In this document: positions 8,159-15,759 of the stretch, one piece after another
Numbering within the stretch: the first letter of the stretch is position 1
How the letters are laid out: each line of letters opens with the position of its first letter
DNA from: Pseudomonadota bacterium
GTDB taxonomy: Bacteria > Pseudomonadota > Gammaproteobacteria > Xanthomonadales > Xanthomonadaceae
DNA length: 27,979 nt
NCBI GenBank assembly: GCA_023399815.1
Contig: JAEWOJ010000034.1
Coordinates: forward strand, 1-27,979
Direction of reading: 5' to 3'
The notes under the pieces: generated by a model
The model's database searches: none
The model's input: the letters and a program-made list of their open reading frames with translations, nothing else
What the model was told of the DNA's origin: nothing
Translations under genes and position numbers: made by a program

Positions 8159-8180
8159 GATGGGCGCCTTGGGAGGAACC

Positions 8181-8609
8181 ATGCACCGACGCCTTTTCCA
8201 GTCCGCCGTCGTCCTGTTGCTGGGGATGGCCGTGGCCGCGCAGGCGGCCGGCCCCAGCCGCAGCCTGCGCAACAAGCTCACCCAGACCCAGGACGCCTAC
8301 GTGGCGGCGGTACGCTGGAGCGATTTCGAGGCCGCCGAAGGGTTCGTCGACCCCGAGTACCGGCAGGCGCATCCGTTGAGCGAACTGCAGCGCGAGCGCT
8401 ACAGGCAGATACAGGTGTCCAACTACCGCGAGCGCTCCAACGGCATCGCCCCTGATGGCGCGATCGAGCGCCGGGTCGAGATGGGCGTGATCAACCGCAA
8501 CACCCTGGCCGAGCGCACCGTGATGGTGACCGAGCGCTGGCGCTGGGACCCCGAGGCCAAGCGCTGGTGGCAGGCGCAGGGGTTGCCGGACCTGTGGCAG
8601 GGCCAGTAG
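8181..8609 (+). CDS. Exported protein of unknown function
   Basis: A 142-residue protein with a Sec signal peptide (MHRRLFQSAVVLLLGMAVAAQAAG, probable cleavage after AQA). The mature part (LTQTQDAYVAAVRWSDFEAAEGFVDPEYRQAHP...MVTERWRWDPEAKRWWQAQGLPDLWQGQ) resembles small periplasmic NTF2-like proteins, but I cannot name a family. GGGAGG lies five bases before ATG 8181, which fixes the start. It follows the thioesterase by 22 bp and is probably co-transcribed with it. Confidence 0.8.
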   Translation: MHRRLFQSAVVLLLGMAVAAQAAGPSRSLRNKLTQTQDAYVAAVRWSDFEAAEGFVDPEYRQAHPLSELQRERYRQIQVSNYRERSNGIAPDGAIERRVEMGVINRNTLAERTVMVTERWRWDPEAKRWWQAQGLPDLWQGQ

Positions 8610-8676
8610 CCGGCGCTGGCCGTCCCGCAGCCGGCTTGTGCGACAATCGCCGCCCGCTTGCCTACCCGTGACCCGA

Positions 8677-9114
8677 GTGAATTACGAAGAGCTGCTGGCC
8701 TTCGCTGGCCGAAACCCGATGCTGTCGCTGGCCTTCGCCGGCCTGACCATCGCCATCATCGTCACCGAGATCGCGCGGCTGTTCCGTGGCTACAAGTCGC
8801 TCAAGCCGGCCGAACTGACCCGCCTGATCAACACCGGCGACGCGCTGGTGATCGACCTGTCGGCGGGCGGCGACTTCGAGAAGGGCCACATCACCGGCAG
8901 CCGCAACGTGCAGCCGGCCCAGCTGACCCCCGCGCACAAGCTGCTGGCCTCGGCCAAGCAGACCCCGGTGGTGCTGGTGTGCCGCACCGGCAACGCTTCG
9001 GCCGCTGCCGCCAAGGCGCTGAAGAAGGCCGGTTTCGAGCAGGTGTTCGTGCTCGACGGCGGCCTGCCGGCCTGGCAGGCCGCGGACCTGCCGCTGGTCA
9101 AGGGCCGCGGCTGA
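8677..9114 (+). CDS. Membrane-anchored rhodanese-like sulfurtransferase
   Basis: About 145 residues. An N-terminal membrane helix (NPMLSLAFAGLTIAIIVTEIARLF) precedes a single rhodanese domain with DALVIDLSAGGDFEKGHITGSRNV and the active-site loop VCRTGNASA, the catalytic Cys being at residue 102. It probably transfers sulfane sulfur at the cytoplasmic face of the membrane. I chose GTG 8677 (protein starts VNYEELLAFAGRNP) since related proteins begin at that point; GTG 8668 and GTG 8638 are also in frame. The position next to secB is common in xanthomonads and other gammaproteobacteria. Confidence 0.88.
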   Translation: MNYEELLAFAGRNPMLSLAFAGLTIAIIVTEIARLFRGYKSLKPAELTRLINTGDALVIDLSAGGDFEKGHITGSRNVQPAQLTPAHKLLASAKQTPVVLVCRTGNASAAAAKALKKAGFEQVFVLDGGLPAWQAADLPLVKGRG

Positions 9115-9218
9115 ATCTTCATTTGAGGTTAAGCCCTTGTGTGGGGCCGATGCCGCCCCCATCGCAGGTGGGGTAACAATCCCATTCAACGAACAAACCG
9201 TTCTGGAGTCCTAGAGAA

Positions 9219-9734
9219 ATGTCCGAAGAGAACAACAACGCCGCCGTCCCGGCCGAAGCCGCCAACGGCCCGGCGTTCACCGTCGAGAAGATCTACGTCA
9301 AGGACGTTTCCTTCGAATCCCCGAACTCGCCGACCATCTTCAACGAGAACGTGCAGCCGGAGCTGCAGCTGAACCTGAACCAGAAGGTGCAGCGCCTGTC
9401 CGACAACGCCTTCGAAGTGGTGCTGGGCGTGACCCTGACCTGCAAGGCCGGCGACAAGACCGCCTACGTGGCCGAAGTCGAGCAGGCCGGCGTGTTCGGC
9501 CTGATCGGACTGGAGCCGCAGGCGATCGACGTGCTGCTCGGCACCCAGTGCCCGAACATCCTGTTCCCGTACGTGCGTTCGATGGTCAGCGAGCTGATCC
9601 AGGCCGGCGGCTTCCCGCCGTTCTACCTGCAGCCGATCAACTTCGAAGGCCTGTACGCCGAAACCCTGCGCCAGCGCCAGCAGCAGGCCGACGGCACCTC
9701 GCTGGCCGACTCCGAGCCGGCCGGCAACGCCTGA
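9219..9734 (+). CDS. secB: Protein-export chaperone SecB
   Basis: A 171-residue acidic protein that keeps preproteins unfolded and hands them to SecA. FTVEKIYVKDVSFESPNSPTIF is the family start; VLGVTLTCKAGDKTAYVAEVEQAGVFGL and CPNILFPYVRSMVSELIQAGGFPPFYLQPINFEGLY are its most conserved core. The C-terminal tail (QQQADGTSLADSEPAGNA) is longer than in E. coli and low in complexity. GGAG lies about 11 bases before ATG 9219. gpsA follows 19 bp downstream, the same order as in many gammaproteobacteria. Confidence 0.97.
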   Translation: MSEENNNAAVPAEAANGPAFTVEKIYVKDVSFESPNSPTIFNENVQPELQLNLNQKVQRLSDNAFEVVLGVTLTCKAGDKTAYVAEVEQAGVFGLIGLEPQAIDVLLGTQCPNILFPYVRSMVSELIQAGGFPPFYLQPINFEGLYAETLRQRQQQADGTSLADSEPAGNA

Positions 9735-9753
9735 TCGGCGTCCGTTCGAGCGG

Positions 9754-10782
9754 ATGAGTACCAACGACGCGGAAAAGATCGCCGTTCTCGGCGCGGGCTC
9801 CTGGGGCACCGCGCTGGCCAGCCTGCTGGCCCGGCACGGTCAGCCGACCGTGCTGTGGGGGCGCGACGCGAACGTGGTCGAGGCGATCGACCGCCGTCAC
9901 GAGAATCCCCGGTACCTGCCGGGGATTCCGCTGCCCGAATCGCTGCGAGCCAGCACCGACCTGGCCGGCACCGTCGCCGGTGCCCGCTGGATCCTGGTGG
10001 TGGTGCCCTCGCACGCCTTCACCGAGACTGTGCGCACCCTGGCGCCGCTGCTGCCGGCCGGTGCCGGCGTGGCCTGGGCGACCAAGGGCTTCGAGCCCGG
10101 TTCCGGCCGCTTCCTGCATGAGGTCGCGCGCGAAGTGCTGGGTCCAGCCGTGCCGCTGGCGGTGGTCACCGGCCCGTCCTTCGCCAAGGAAGTGACCCTG
10201 GGCCTGCCCACGGCGATCACCGTCCATGGCGACGATGCCGCCTTCACCCAGCAGGTCGCCGATGCCATGCACGGCCCGGCGTTCCGCGCCTACACCGGCG
10301 ACGACATGGTCGGTGCCGAGCTGGGCGGGGCGATGAAGAACGTGCTGGCGGTGGCCACCGGCGTGGCCGACGGCATGCAGCTGGGCCTGAACGCCCGCGC
10401 CGGCCTGATCACCCGCGGCCTGAACGAGATGCTGCGGCTGGCCGCGGCCATCGGCGGCAAGCCCGAGACCCTGATGGGCCTGGCCGGGCTGGGCGACCTG
10501 GTGCTGACCAGCACCGGCGACCTGTCGCGCAACCGCCGGCTGGGCCTGGCGCTGGGACGCGGGCAGAGCCTGCCGGAAGCGGTGAAGGAGATCGGCCAGG
10601 TGGTCGAATCGGTGCAGACCGCCGACGAGGTCATGCGCCAGGCCAGCCGCCACGGCATCGACCTGCCGATTTCCAAGGCGGTGCAGTCGGTGCTCCATGG
10701 CGAGCTGAGTCCATCCGACGGCCTGAAGCAGTTGCTGGCCCGCGAACAGAAACCGGAATACCCGGAAACGCTGTTCAAGTAG
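9754..10782 (+). CDS. gpsA: Glycerol-3-phosphate dehydrogenase [NAD(P)+]
   Basis: A 342-residue cytoplasmic enzyme that reduces dihydroxyacetone phosphate to sn-glycerol 3-phosphate for phospholipid synthesis. The Rossmann motif GAGSWG is at residues 13-18. GPSFAKEV, GGAMKNVLAVATG (catalytic Lys 195), GLAGLGDLVLTSTG and SRNRRLG are the classical GpsA signatures. It lies 19 bp after secB and is probably co-transcribed. A strong hairpin lies just past the stop codon. Confidence 0.97.
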   Translation: MSTNDAEKIAVLGAGSWGTALASLLARHGQPTVLWGRDANVVEAIDRRHENPRYLPGIPLPESLRASTDLAGTVAGARWILVVVPSHAFTETVRTLAPLLPAGAGVAWATKGFEPGSGRFLHEVAREVLGPAVPLAVVTGPSFAKEVTLGLPTAITVHGDDAAFTQQVADAMHGPAFRAYTGDDMVGAELGGAMKNVLAVATGVADGMQLGLNARAGLITRGLNEMLRLAAAIGGKPETLMGLAGLGDLVLTSTGDLSRNRRLGLALGRGQSLPEAVKEIGQVVESVQTADEVMRQASRHGIDLPISKAVQSVLHGELSPSDGLKQLLAREQKPEYPETLFK

Positions 10783-10790
10783 AACCCGGC

Positions 10791-10827
10791 GACGGCCGAG
10801 GCACCGCCCGGCGGCGCCTCGGCCGTC
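10791..10827. terminator. Hairpin between gpsA and the convergent AraC gene
   Basis: GACGGCCGAGGC (10791-10802) and GCCTCGGCCGTC (10816-10827) form a perfect 12-bp stem with a 13-base loop, starting eight bases after the gpsA stop. It lacks a T tract, so it is a stable hairpin that may serve both convergent genes instead of a canonical intrinsic terminator. Confidence 0.6.
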
Positions 10828-10897
10828 CACCGATGCGGACAGGGCGCCGCCGTCGCCCTGCCATGCCCGATCCGCCGCAGTGGCCTTGGCCCGCCTG

Positions 10898-11815
10898 CTA
10901 CGGCGCCCCGGCCGCTTCGCTTTTCGCCCGTGCGTATCGACCGGGCGACTGCCCGACGGCTCGCTGGAACGCCACGCCGAAGGCGCTGGCCGAGCCATAT
11001 CCGACCCGTTCGGCGATCTCGGCCACCCGCAGCTCCCCCTTGCGCAGCAGGTCCTTGGCGATCTCCATCCGCCATGCCAGCAGGTATTCCATCGGCGCGA
11101 CGCCGACCGCGCGGGTGAAACGTTCGAAGAAACTCGACCTCGACAGCGCGGCGGCCTTCGCCAGCCGCGCGATCGTCCATGGCTGCTCCACGTGCGCGTG
11201 CATCTGCTTCAAGGCCATGGCGAGCCGCTCGTCCCCCAGCCCGCGCAGCAGCCCCGGTGGCGCGTTTCCCGTCGCCGTCGAACGCATCGCCTCGACCAGC
11301 AGCAGCTCGATCAGCCGCGACAGCGCGAAGCTGCTTCCTGGCCGGGGCTGCGTGGTCTCCTCGGCGACCATCGAAACCAGCTGCAGCAGGCGCGATGAGC
11401 CACGCACGTGCACGATGGGGGGCAGCAGGGAGACCAGCAGGGTCGGGTCGGCGCTGTCGAAGAGGAACGAACCGCCGAGGGAGCGCATGTCCGGCTGCCC
11501 GCCGCATTCGCCGTAGCGCACCTCGCTGCCGTCGCTGGGCAAGGCCTCGGGGTCGAGCACCGCCGGCACTGCCGGGGCGAAGCTGGAGAGAGTGAAGGCC
11601 GGGGTCGCGGGCAGCAGGATGAAATCGCCGGCGGCGATCTCGAACGGCGCATGGCCATCGACCGCCAATTGGCAGCGGCCCTCCAGGACCACGCTGAAGC
11701 CGGGTTTCCCGAATGCGGGAAAGCGCACCGCCCAGTCGCCCTTGCCGCTGATGACGTTGGCGAACGCGGCGCGCGGGCGCAGGAGGTAGACGATTTCCGA
11801 CAGCGGATCGCTCAT
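10898..11815 (-). CDS. AraC-family regulator with N-terminal cupin domain
   Basis: A 305-residue regulator. The N-terminal half is a cupin ligand domain (FSVVLEGRCQLAVDGHAPFEIAAGDFILLPATPAFTLSS). The C-terminal 100 residues carry the two HTH motifs of AraC proteins: WTIARLAKAAALSRSSFFERFTRAVGVAPMEYLLAWRM, and then LRVAEIAERVGYGSASAFGVAFQRAVGQSPGRYAR. It is divergent from the SDR gene at 11916 with a 100-bp spacer, an arrangement in which the regulator usually controls the neighbouring dehydrogenase. The ligand is unknown. Confidence 0.93.
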   Translation of the reverse strand: MSDPLSEIVYLLRPRAAFANVISGKGDWAVRFPAFGKPGFSVVLEGRCQLAVDGHAPFEIAAGDFILLPATPAFTLSSFAPAVPAVLDPEALPSDGSEVRYGECGGQPDMRSLGGSFLFDSADPTLLVSLLPPIVHVRGSSRLLQLVSMVAEETTQPRPGSSFALSRLIELLLVEAMRSTATGNAPPGLLRGLGDERLAMALKQMHAHVEQPWTIARLAKAAALSRSSFFERFTRAVGVAPMEYLLAWRMEIAKDLLRKGELRVAEIAERVGYGSASAFGVAFQRAVGQSPGRYARAKSEAAGAP

Positions 11816-11915
11816 TTCCGGACTATTGCTGAATAAAATTGGATCATTGATTGTCGTTCGTCCGTAAATCCTCGCCTACGCTGGCTCCCCCGTCAAACAC
11901 CACCAGGGAGCCACC

Positions 11916-12659
11916 ATGAAGACCGCACTGATCACCGGCTGCTCGTCCGGCTACGGCCTTGCGACCGCCAGCCACCTCAATGCCCAGGGCTGGCGGGTCA
12001 TCGCCACCATGCGCCGGCCGCAGCACGGCCTGTTCCCGGCCGGGACCGGCATCCGGGTGCTGCCGCTGGACGTGACCGACCCCGACAGCATCGCCCGCGC
12101 CGTGGAGGCCGCCGGCCCGATCGACGTGCTGGTCAACAACGCCGGCCTTGGCCTGTTCGGCGCGTTCGAGGCCACGCCGATGCGGACCGTGCGCGAGATC
12201 TTCGAGACCAACACGTTCGGCACGATGGCGATGTGCCAGGCCTTCATTCCCGGCTTCCGCGAACGCGGGGGCGGCACCATCGTCAATGTCACCTCCAACG
12301 CGGCGCTGGCGCCGTTTCCGCTGGTCGCGCCGTACACGGCGAGCAAGGCGGCGATCGAGGGGTTCACCGGCTCGCTGGCGCTGGAACTGGCGCAATTCGG
12401 CGTGCGGGTGAAGTTGGTCGAGCCCGGCTACGGCCCCACGACCCGCTTCACCGCCAATGGTGCCGAACGCATGCAGGGGCTGGTCACCGCACCCTATGCC
12501 GGGTATGCCGACAGCCTGCTTGCCGGCCTTGCGCACATCACCGAATTCACCCGGCCCAGCGACGTGGCGGAAACGGTATGGCGCGCCGCGAACGATGCCT
12601 CGGGGCGGCTGCGCTTCCCGGCGGGCGCCGATGCGGTCGCGATGTCGGCCGAGGCCTGA
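11916..12659 (+). CDS. Short-chain dehydrogenase/reductase (SDR)
   Basis: A 247-residue classical SDR. The N-terminal TGCSSGYG binds NAD(P); NNAG is at residues 74-77; the catalytic residues are Ser 127 (NVTSNA) and Tyr 140 with Lys 144 (YTASK). PGYGPTTRF after the catalytic region is the usual PG motif. The substrate cannot be read from sequence. GGGAG sits before the ATG. It is divergent from the AraC regulator and is probably its target. Confidence 0.93.
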   Translation: MKTALITGCSSGYGLATASHLNAQGWRVIATMRRPQHGLFPAGTGIRVLPLDVTDPDSIARAVEAAGPIDVLVNNAGLGLFGAFEATPMRTVREIFETNTFGTMAMCQAFIPGFRERGGGTIVNVTSNAALAPFPLVAPYTASKAAIEGFTGSLALELAQFGVRVKLVEPGYGPTTRFTANGAERMQGLVTAPYAGYADSLLAGLAHITEFTRPSDVAETVWRAANDASGRLRFPAGADAVAMSAEA

Positions 12660-12808
12660 TCGGCCTGCATCGGGGTGCGGCCGCCGGCCTGGCGCTGGGG
12701 AGCGATGGCCACGGACAGGTACCGTGGTCCCGGGCGATGCGCGCGGTTCGCATCCGGCGCCGTCGCAGGCACACTCCCGCACTCGGACGAAAAGGACTAC
12801 CGGCAGGC

Positions 12809-13888
12809 ATGAACACAACCGCCACCCCCGTTCGCGTCGGGCTCGTCGGCTACGGGTTTGCGGGCAGGACCTTCCATGCCCCGCTGATCGGCGCGGTCCC
12901 GGGCTTGCGCCTTTGCGCCGTTGCTTCCCGTCATCCGGAAAAAGTCGCCGCCGATGTCCCCGGGGCATGGGTCAGCGCCGACCCGCTGGCGGTGGCAACG
13001 TCCGGTGCGGTCGACCTGGTCGTCGTGGCCACGCCGAACGACACCCATGCGCCGCTTGCCCGCGCCGCCATCGAGGCGGGCAAGCACGTGGTGGTGGACA
13101 AGCCCTTCGCGCTGGACCTGGCCGAGGCCCGCGGGTTGATCGCACTCGCGCAGCGCCGCAAGGTGCTGCTCTCGGTCTTCCACAACCGCCGCTGGGACAG
13201 CGACTTCCTGACCCTGCGCAACGCCATCGCGCAGCAGTGGGTCGGGGAGGTGGTCCACTTCGAGTCGCACATCGACCGCTTCAGGCCGCAGGTCCGGGAC
13301 CGGTGGCGCGAAGCGGGCGGTCCCGGAAGCGGACTCTGGTTCGACATCGGCCCGCACCTGGTCGACCAGGCACTGCAATTGTTCGGTTTGCCCGAACGCG
13401 TCCACGGCAACCTGGCGCGCCTGCGCACCGGTGCGCTGGCCGATGACTGGGCGCATGTGGTGCTGGACTACCCGGAAAGGCGCGTCGTCCTCCATGCCGG
13501 CATGCTGGCCGCCGGCGGAACCCACCGCTTCACGGTGCATGGCCGTGAGGGCACGCTGGTCAAGCCGGGGGCCGACCGCCAGGAGGCGCAACTGCTGGCA
13601 GGCATGCGGCCGGGGCAGCCGGGGTGGGGCGCCGACCCGGACGAGCTGCTTGTCTACCGTGGGCAGGAGCCGGTGCGCGCGGTGGCGGCAACCGCCGGCG
13701 ACCAGGCCGCCTACTACCGCGGCGTACTCGATGCACTGAACGGGAACGCCGCACAGCTGGTGACGGCGCAGCAGGCGCTCGGGGTGATGGCGGTATTGCA
13801 GGCCGCGGCAGACTCGGCCGATGCGCATGCCGCCGTCGGGATCGCGTTGACTCCCGCAGAGCGGGCATCGTGGGCGCGTACACCCTGA
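12809..13888 (+). CDS. Gfo/Idh/MocA-family oxidoreductase (YdgJ-like)
   Basis: A 359-residue protein. The Rossmann motif GYGFAG is at residues 14-19 of VRVGLVGYGFAGRTFHAPLI. GKHVVVDKPFALDLAEA contains Lys 98, the conserved Lys of the family's EKP motif (here DKP). HNRRWDSDFLTLRNAI and GSGLWFDIGPHLVDQALQLFG belong to the C-terminal alpha/beta domain that binds the sugar or polyol. This pattern matches the E. coli YdgJ/YhhX branch, whose substrates are uncertain. The start at ATG 12809 is chosen because the Rossmann motif follows directly; the frame is open further upstream inside the SDR gene, which I take as a chance extension. There is a 149-bp gap after the SDR. Confidence 0.93.
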   Translation: MNTTATPVRVGLVGYGFAGRTFHAPLIGAVPGLRLCAVASRHPEKVAADVPGAWVSADPLAVATSGAVDLVVVATPNDTHAPLARAAIEAGKHVVVDKPFALDLAEARGLIALAQRRKVLLSVFHNRRWDSDFLTLRNAIAQQWVGEVVHFESHIDRFRPQVRDRWREAGGPGSGLWFDIGPHLVDQALQLFGLPERVHGNLARLRTGALADDWAHVVLDYPERRVVLHAGMLAAGGTHRFTVHGREGTLVKPGADRQEAQLLAGMRPGQPGWGADPDELLVYRGQEPVRAVAATAGDQAAYYRGVLDALNGNAAQLVTAQQALGVMAVLQAAADSADAHAAVGIALTPAERASWARTP

Positions 13889-14017
13889 CCGGCATGGCGC
13901 GCGGCAGGTACGCACTTGCTGCGTGCCGGGACGATGAGGCGGCCGCGCATTCCCTGCGCCGTGGGCCGGCATCGCCTCGGGCGCCGGGCCGCGGTGCGGC
14001 GCGCTGCGGCGGTGGCA

Positions 14018-14054
14018 CAAAAGAAAGAAGCCCGGTCGGGGAGGACCGGGCTTC
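14018..14054 (-). terminator. Intrinsic terminator of ax21
   Basis: Read on the minus strand, an 11-bp perfect stem (GAAGCCCGGTC, 6-base loop, GACCGGGCTTC; 14027-14054) is followed by TTTCTTTTGTG. It lies 46 bases after the ax21 stop. Stem plus T-rich tail is the canonical Rho-independent form. Confidence 0.88.
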
Positions 14055-14099
14055 CGTGGCGCGGGGGAGAGAGAACGCGCGCCGTGAAACGTGTGTCGC

Positions 14100-14672
14100 T
14101 TACCAGCTGAAGCGCGGGCCGACGAACCACTCGCGGTCGCCACCCTTGCCCAGCTTCACCTCGCCGCTCACGCCCCAGTTGGCGTTGAACCTGGCGGCGG
14201 CGCCGACGCGGCCGTAGAACTCGCCGTCCGGGTTGTAGCCGGCCTTCTTGCTGTAGTCCTCGTAACCGGCCAGCGCGTAGCCTTCGATCATCGGGGTGAA
14301 GGCGGTACGCACGCCGACTTCGGTGCTGTAGCCGTTGAAGCTGGTGCCGTACTGCGGATCGAACTTCTGGTAGGCCACGCGGGCCAGCAGGTCGGTGTTC
14401 GGGGCGATGCCGTAGTTGTAGCCCACGCCCAGGCGCCACTGGTCGACGTCGATCTTGTTCTTGTCGGTTTCCTGGGCGCTGTAATCGCCGAAGACATGGA
14501 AGTTCGGGTGCACCGCCACCGAACCCTTCACCGCCCAGCCATCGGCGTCGCCGCCCTTGGCGTCGGTGTTCACGTAACCACCTTCCACGTAGTTGTAGGA
14601 CAGGCCGTCGGTCGCCGAAGCAGCGAACGGCAGGGCGGCCAGCAGGCCCAGAGCGATCAGGGAAGTCTTCAT
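14100..14672 (-). CDS. ax21: Ax21-family outer-membrane beta-barrel protein
   Basis: A 190-residue exported protein with signal peptide MKTSLIALGLLAALPFAASA. The mature chain (DGLSYNYVEGGYVNTDAKGGDADGW, then repeated strand pairs) ends in FVGPRFSW, an aromatic C-terminus of the outer-membrane protein type. It matches the Ax21 family of Xanthomonas and Stenotrophomonas, once proposed as a quorum or immune elicitor and later treated as an outer-membrane or vesicle protein. AAAAAAGG lies ahead of the ATG. The leader (about 14673-14800) is AT-rich and includes an imperfect hairpin near 14701-14730. A clear terminator follows. This gene is the strongest taxonomic marker in the window. Confidence 0.94.
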   Translation of the reverse strand: MKTSLIALGLLAALPFAASATDGLSYNYVEGGYVNTDAKGGDADGWAVKGSVAVHPNFHVFGDYSAQETDKNKIDVDQWRLGVGYNYGIAPNTDLLARVAYQKFDPQYGTSFNGYSTEVGVRTAFTPMIEGYALAGYEDYSKKAGYNPDGEFYGRVGAAARFNANWGVSGEVKLGKGGDREWFVGPRFSW

Positions 14673-14871
14673 TACGGATTACCTTTTTTATTGGTTTGAT
14701 CGACCCGGCGGGGATCACGCTTGCCGGTCGACAGGTGTGAATTATCCGTTAGCCATCGGAATCGACCCTGAATATCAAACTTACCAGTACATAAATTAGA
14801 AGGTGCTGCCGGGAACTTGTGCGGAAGCAGCAAAACACCACTATTCCTTGACACCCGAGCAGCCCGGAAAC

Positions 14872-14883
14872 GACGCTAGCGTC
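14872..14883. promoter_or_regulatory. 12-bp perfect palindrome touching the H-NS-like start codon
   Basis: GACGCTAGCGTC is its own reverse complement and ends exactly at the base before ATG 14884. A consensus -35 hexamer TTGACA lies at 14848-14853, with no convincing -10 at standard spacing. The palindrome might be an operator or might lower initiation by hiding the start region; nothing in the sequence decides between these. Confidence 0.4.
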
Positions 14884-15306
14884 ATGAGCATCGACCTGAC
14901 CTTCTTGAACCTGCGCGAGTTGAACACCCTGATCCGGACCGCACAGGACCGGCACAGGGCGCTCACCGAACGCGAGCCCGCCACGAAGGTCAGGCGCATG
15001 CTGATCGCCGAAGCGCAGCGCGCCGGCTATACGATCGACGAACTCTTCGGGATGGATGCTGCGGATCAGGCCTCACCGGAACCGAAAGGCCGCCGCAGGC
15101 GCAAGCGGGCCAAGGTCGAGCCGAAGTACCGCGATCCCGAGAACCGCCGCAACACCTGGACGGGCCGGGGCCGGATGCCGCGCTGGCTCGCCGCGAAGAC
15201 GAAGCATGGCCGCAGCGTTGCCGACTTCCTGATTCCCGGCGTGGCCAGGCTCACTCCCAAGGCGCAGGTGCCCACCGGCCGGCGGAGGCTGGTCAAGCAG
15301 GATTGA
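14884..15306 (+). CDS. H-NS-family nucleoid protein (XrvA-like)
   Basis: A 140-residue protein: an N-terminal helical oligomerisation region (SIDLTFLNLRELNTLIRTAQDRHRALTEREP), a basic linker (KGRRRRKRAKVEPKYRDPENRRN), and the H-NS DNA-binding motif TWTGRGRMPRW (from residue 91). H-NS proteins bind AT-rich DNA and silence acquired genes; in Xanthomonas oryzae a related protein, XrvA, affects virulence. The frame is open further upstream, but ATG 14884 gives the standard family start. The neighbouring Fpg/Nei fragment at 15303 overlaps its end and may mark a past rearrangement here. Confidence 0.9.
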   Translation: MSIDLTFLNLRELNTLIRTAQDRHRALTEREPATKVRRMLIAEAQRAGYTIDELFGMDAADQASPEPKGRRRRKRAKVEPKYRDPENRRNTWTGRGRMPRWLAAKTKHGRSVADFLIPGVARLTPKAQVPTGRRRLVKQD

Positions 15307-15668
15307 TCCACTACCCGGGAATCCACCGTTCACGCATGCGTCCGTATCGATTATTTTCGGGCGTAGGCAACAGCATCAGGAACGAAGTGCTGTTCCGCAT
15401 CCACGTGCATCCGGCCACGCACGTGGGCGACCTGCCGCCACGGAAACTGGACCAGCCGATCGCGCAGGCCTGCGAGTACAGCTTCGACTTCCTCGCCTGG
15501 AAGCGGCTCTACGCGCTGAGGAAGCACTGGCCGGTGCATACCCGGCAGGCCTTTCCCGTCTGCGGCAGGCCGATCGGCAAAGCCTACCTGGGTACCACGC
15601 AGCGCCACACGTCCTTCTGCACCCACTGCCAGATGGACTACAGCGCAGGGCAGGCACCGGCACCCTGA
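15303..15668 (+). pseudogene. C-terminal remnant of a Fpg/Nei DNA glycosylase
   Basis: The frame encodes GVGNSIRNEVLFRIHVHPATHVGDL, the helix-two-turn-helix that binds damaged DNA in Fpg/Nei enzymes, then CEYSFDFLAWKRLYALRKHWPVHTRQ, then a zinc-finger-like tail with YLGTTQRHTSFCTHCQMDY. The catalytic N-terminal domain (Pro/Glu at the extreme N-terminus) is absent, and the only start codons are TTG 15303, inside the end of the H-NS gene, and ATG 15336. The first cysteine pair of the finger is reduced to one (FPVCGRP). It is therefore a truncated glycosylase without base-excision activity, or a protein reduced to DNA binding. A pseudogene is more likely. Confidence 0.78.
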
Positions 15669-15759
15669 AACCGGATCGTCCGAAAGGGCGCCAGCTCTCT
15701 TCCGGAGAGCGGACGGATACCCTACGCTGCCACTTCCACTTGGCTTCTGGGGAGTTGTC

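Noticed and set aside
14672..14854. A 60-codon minus-strand frame upstream of ax21
   Set aside because: It occupies the AT-rich ax21 leader, has no ribosome site and ends at the ax21 start; likely chance.
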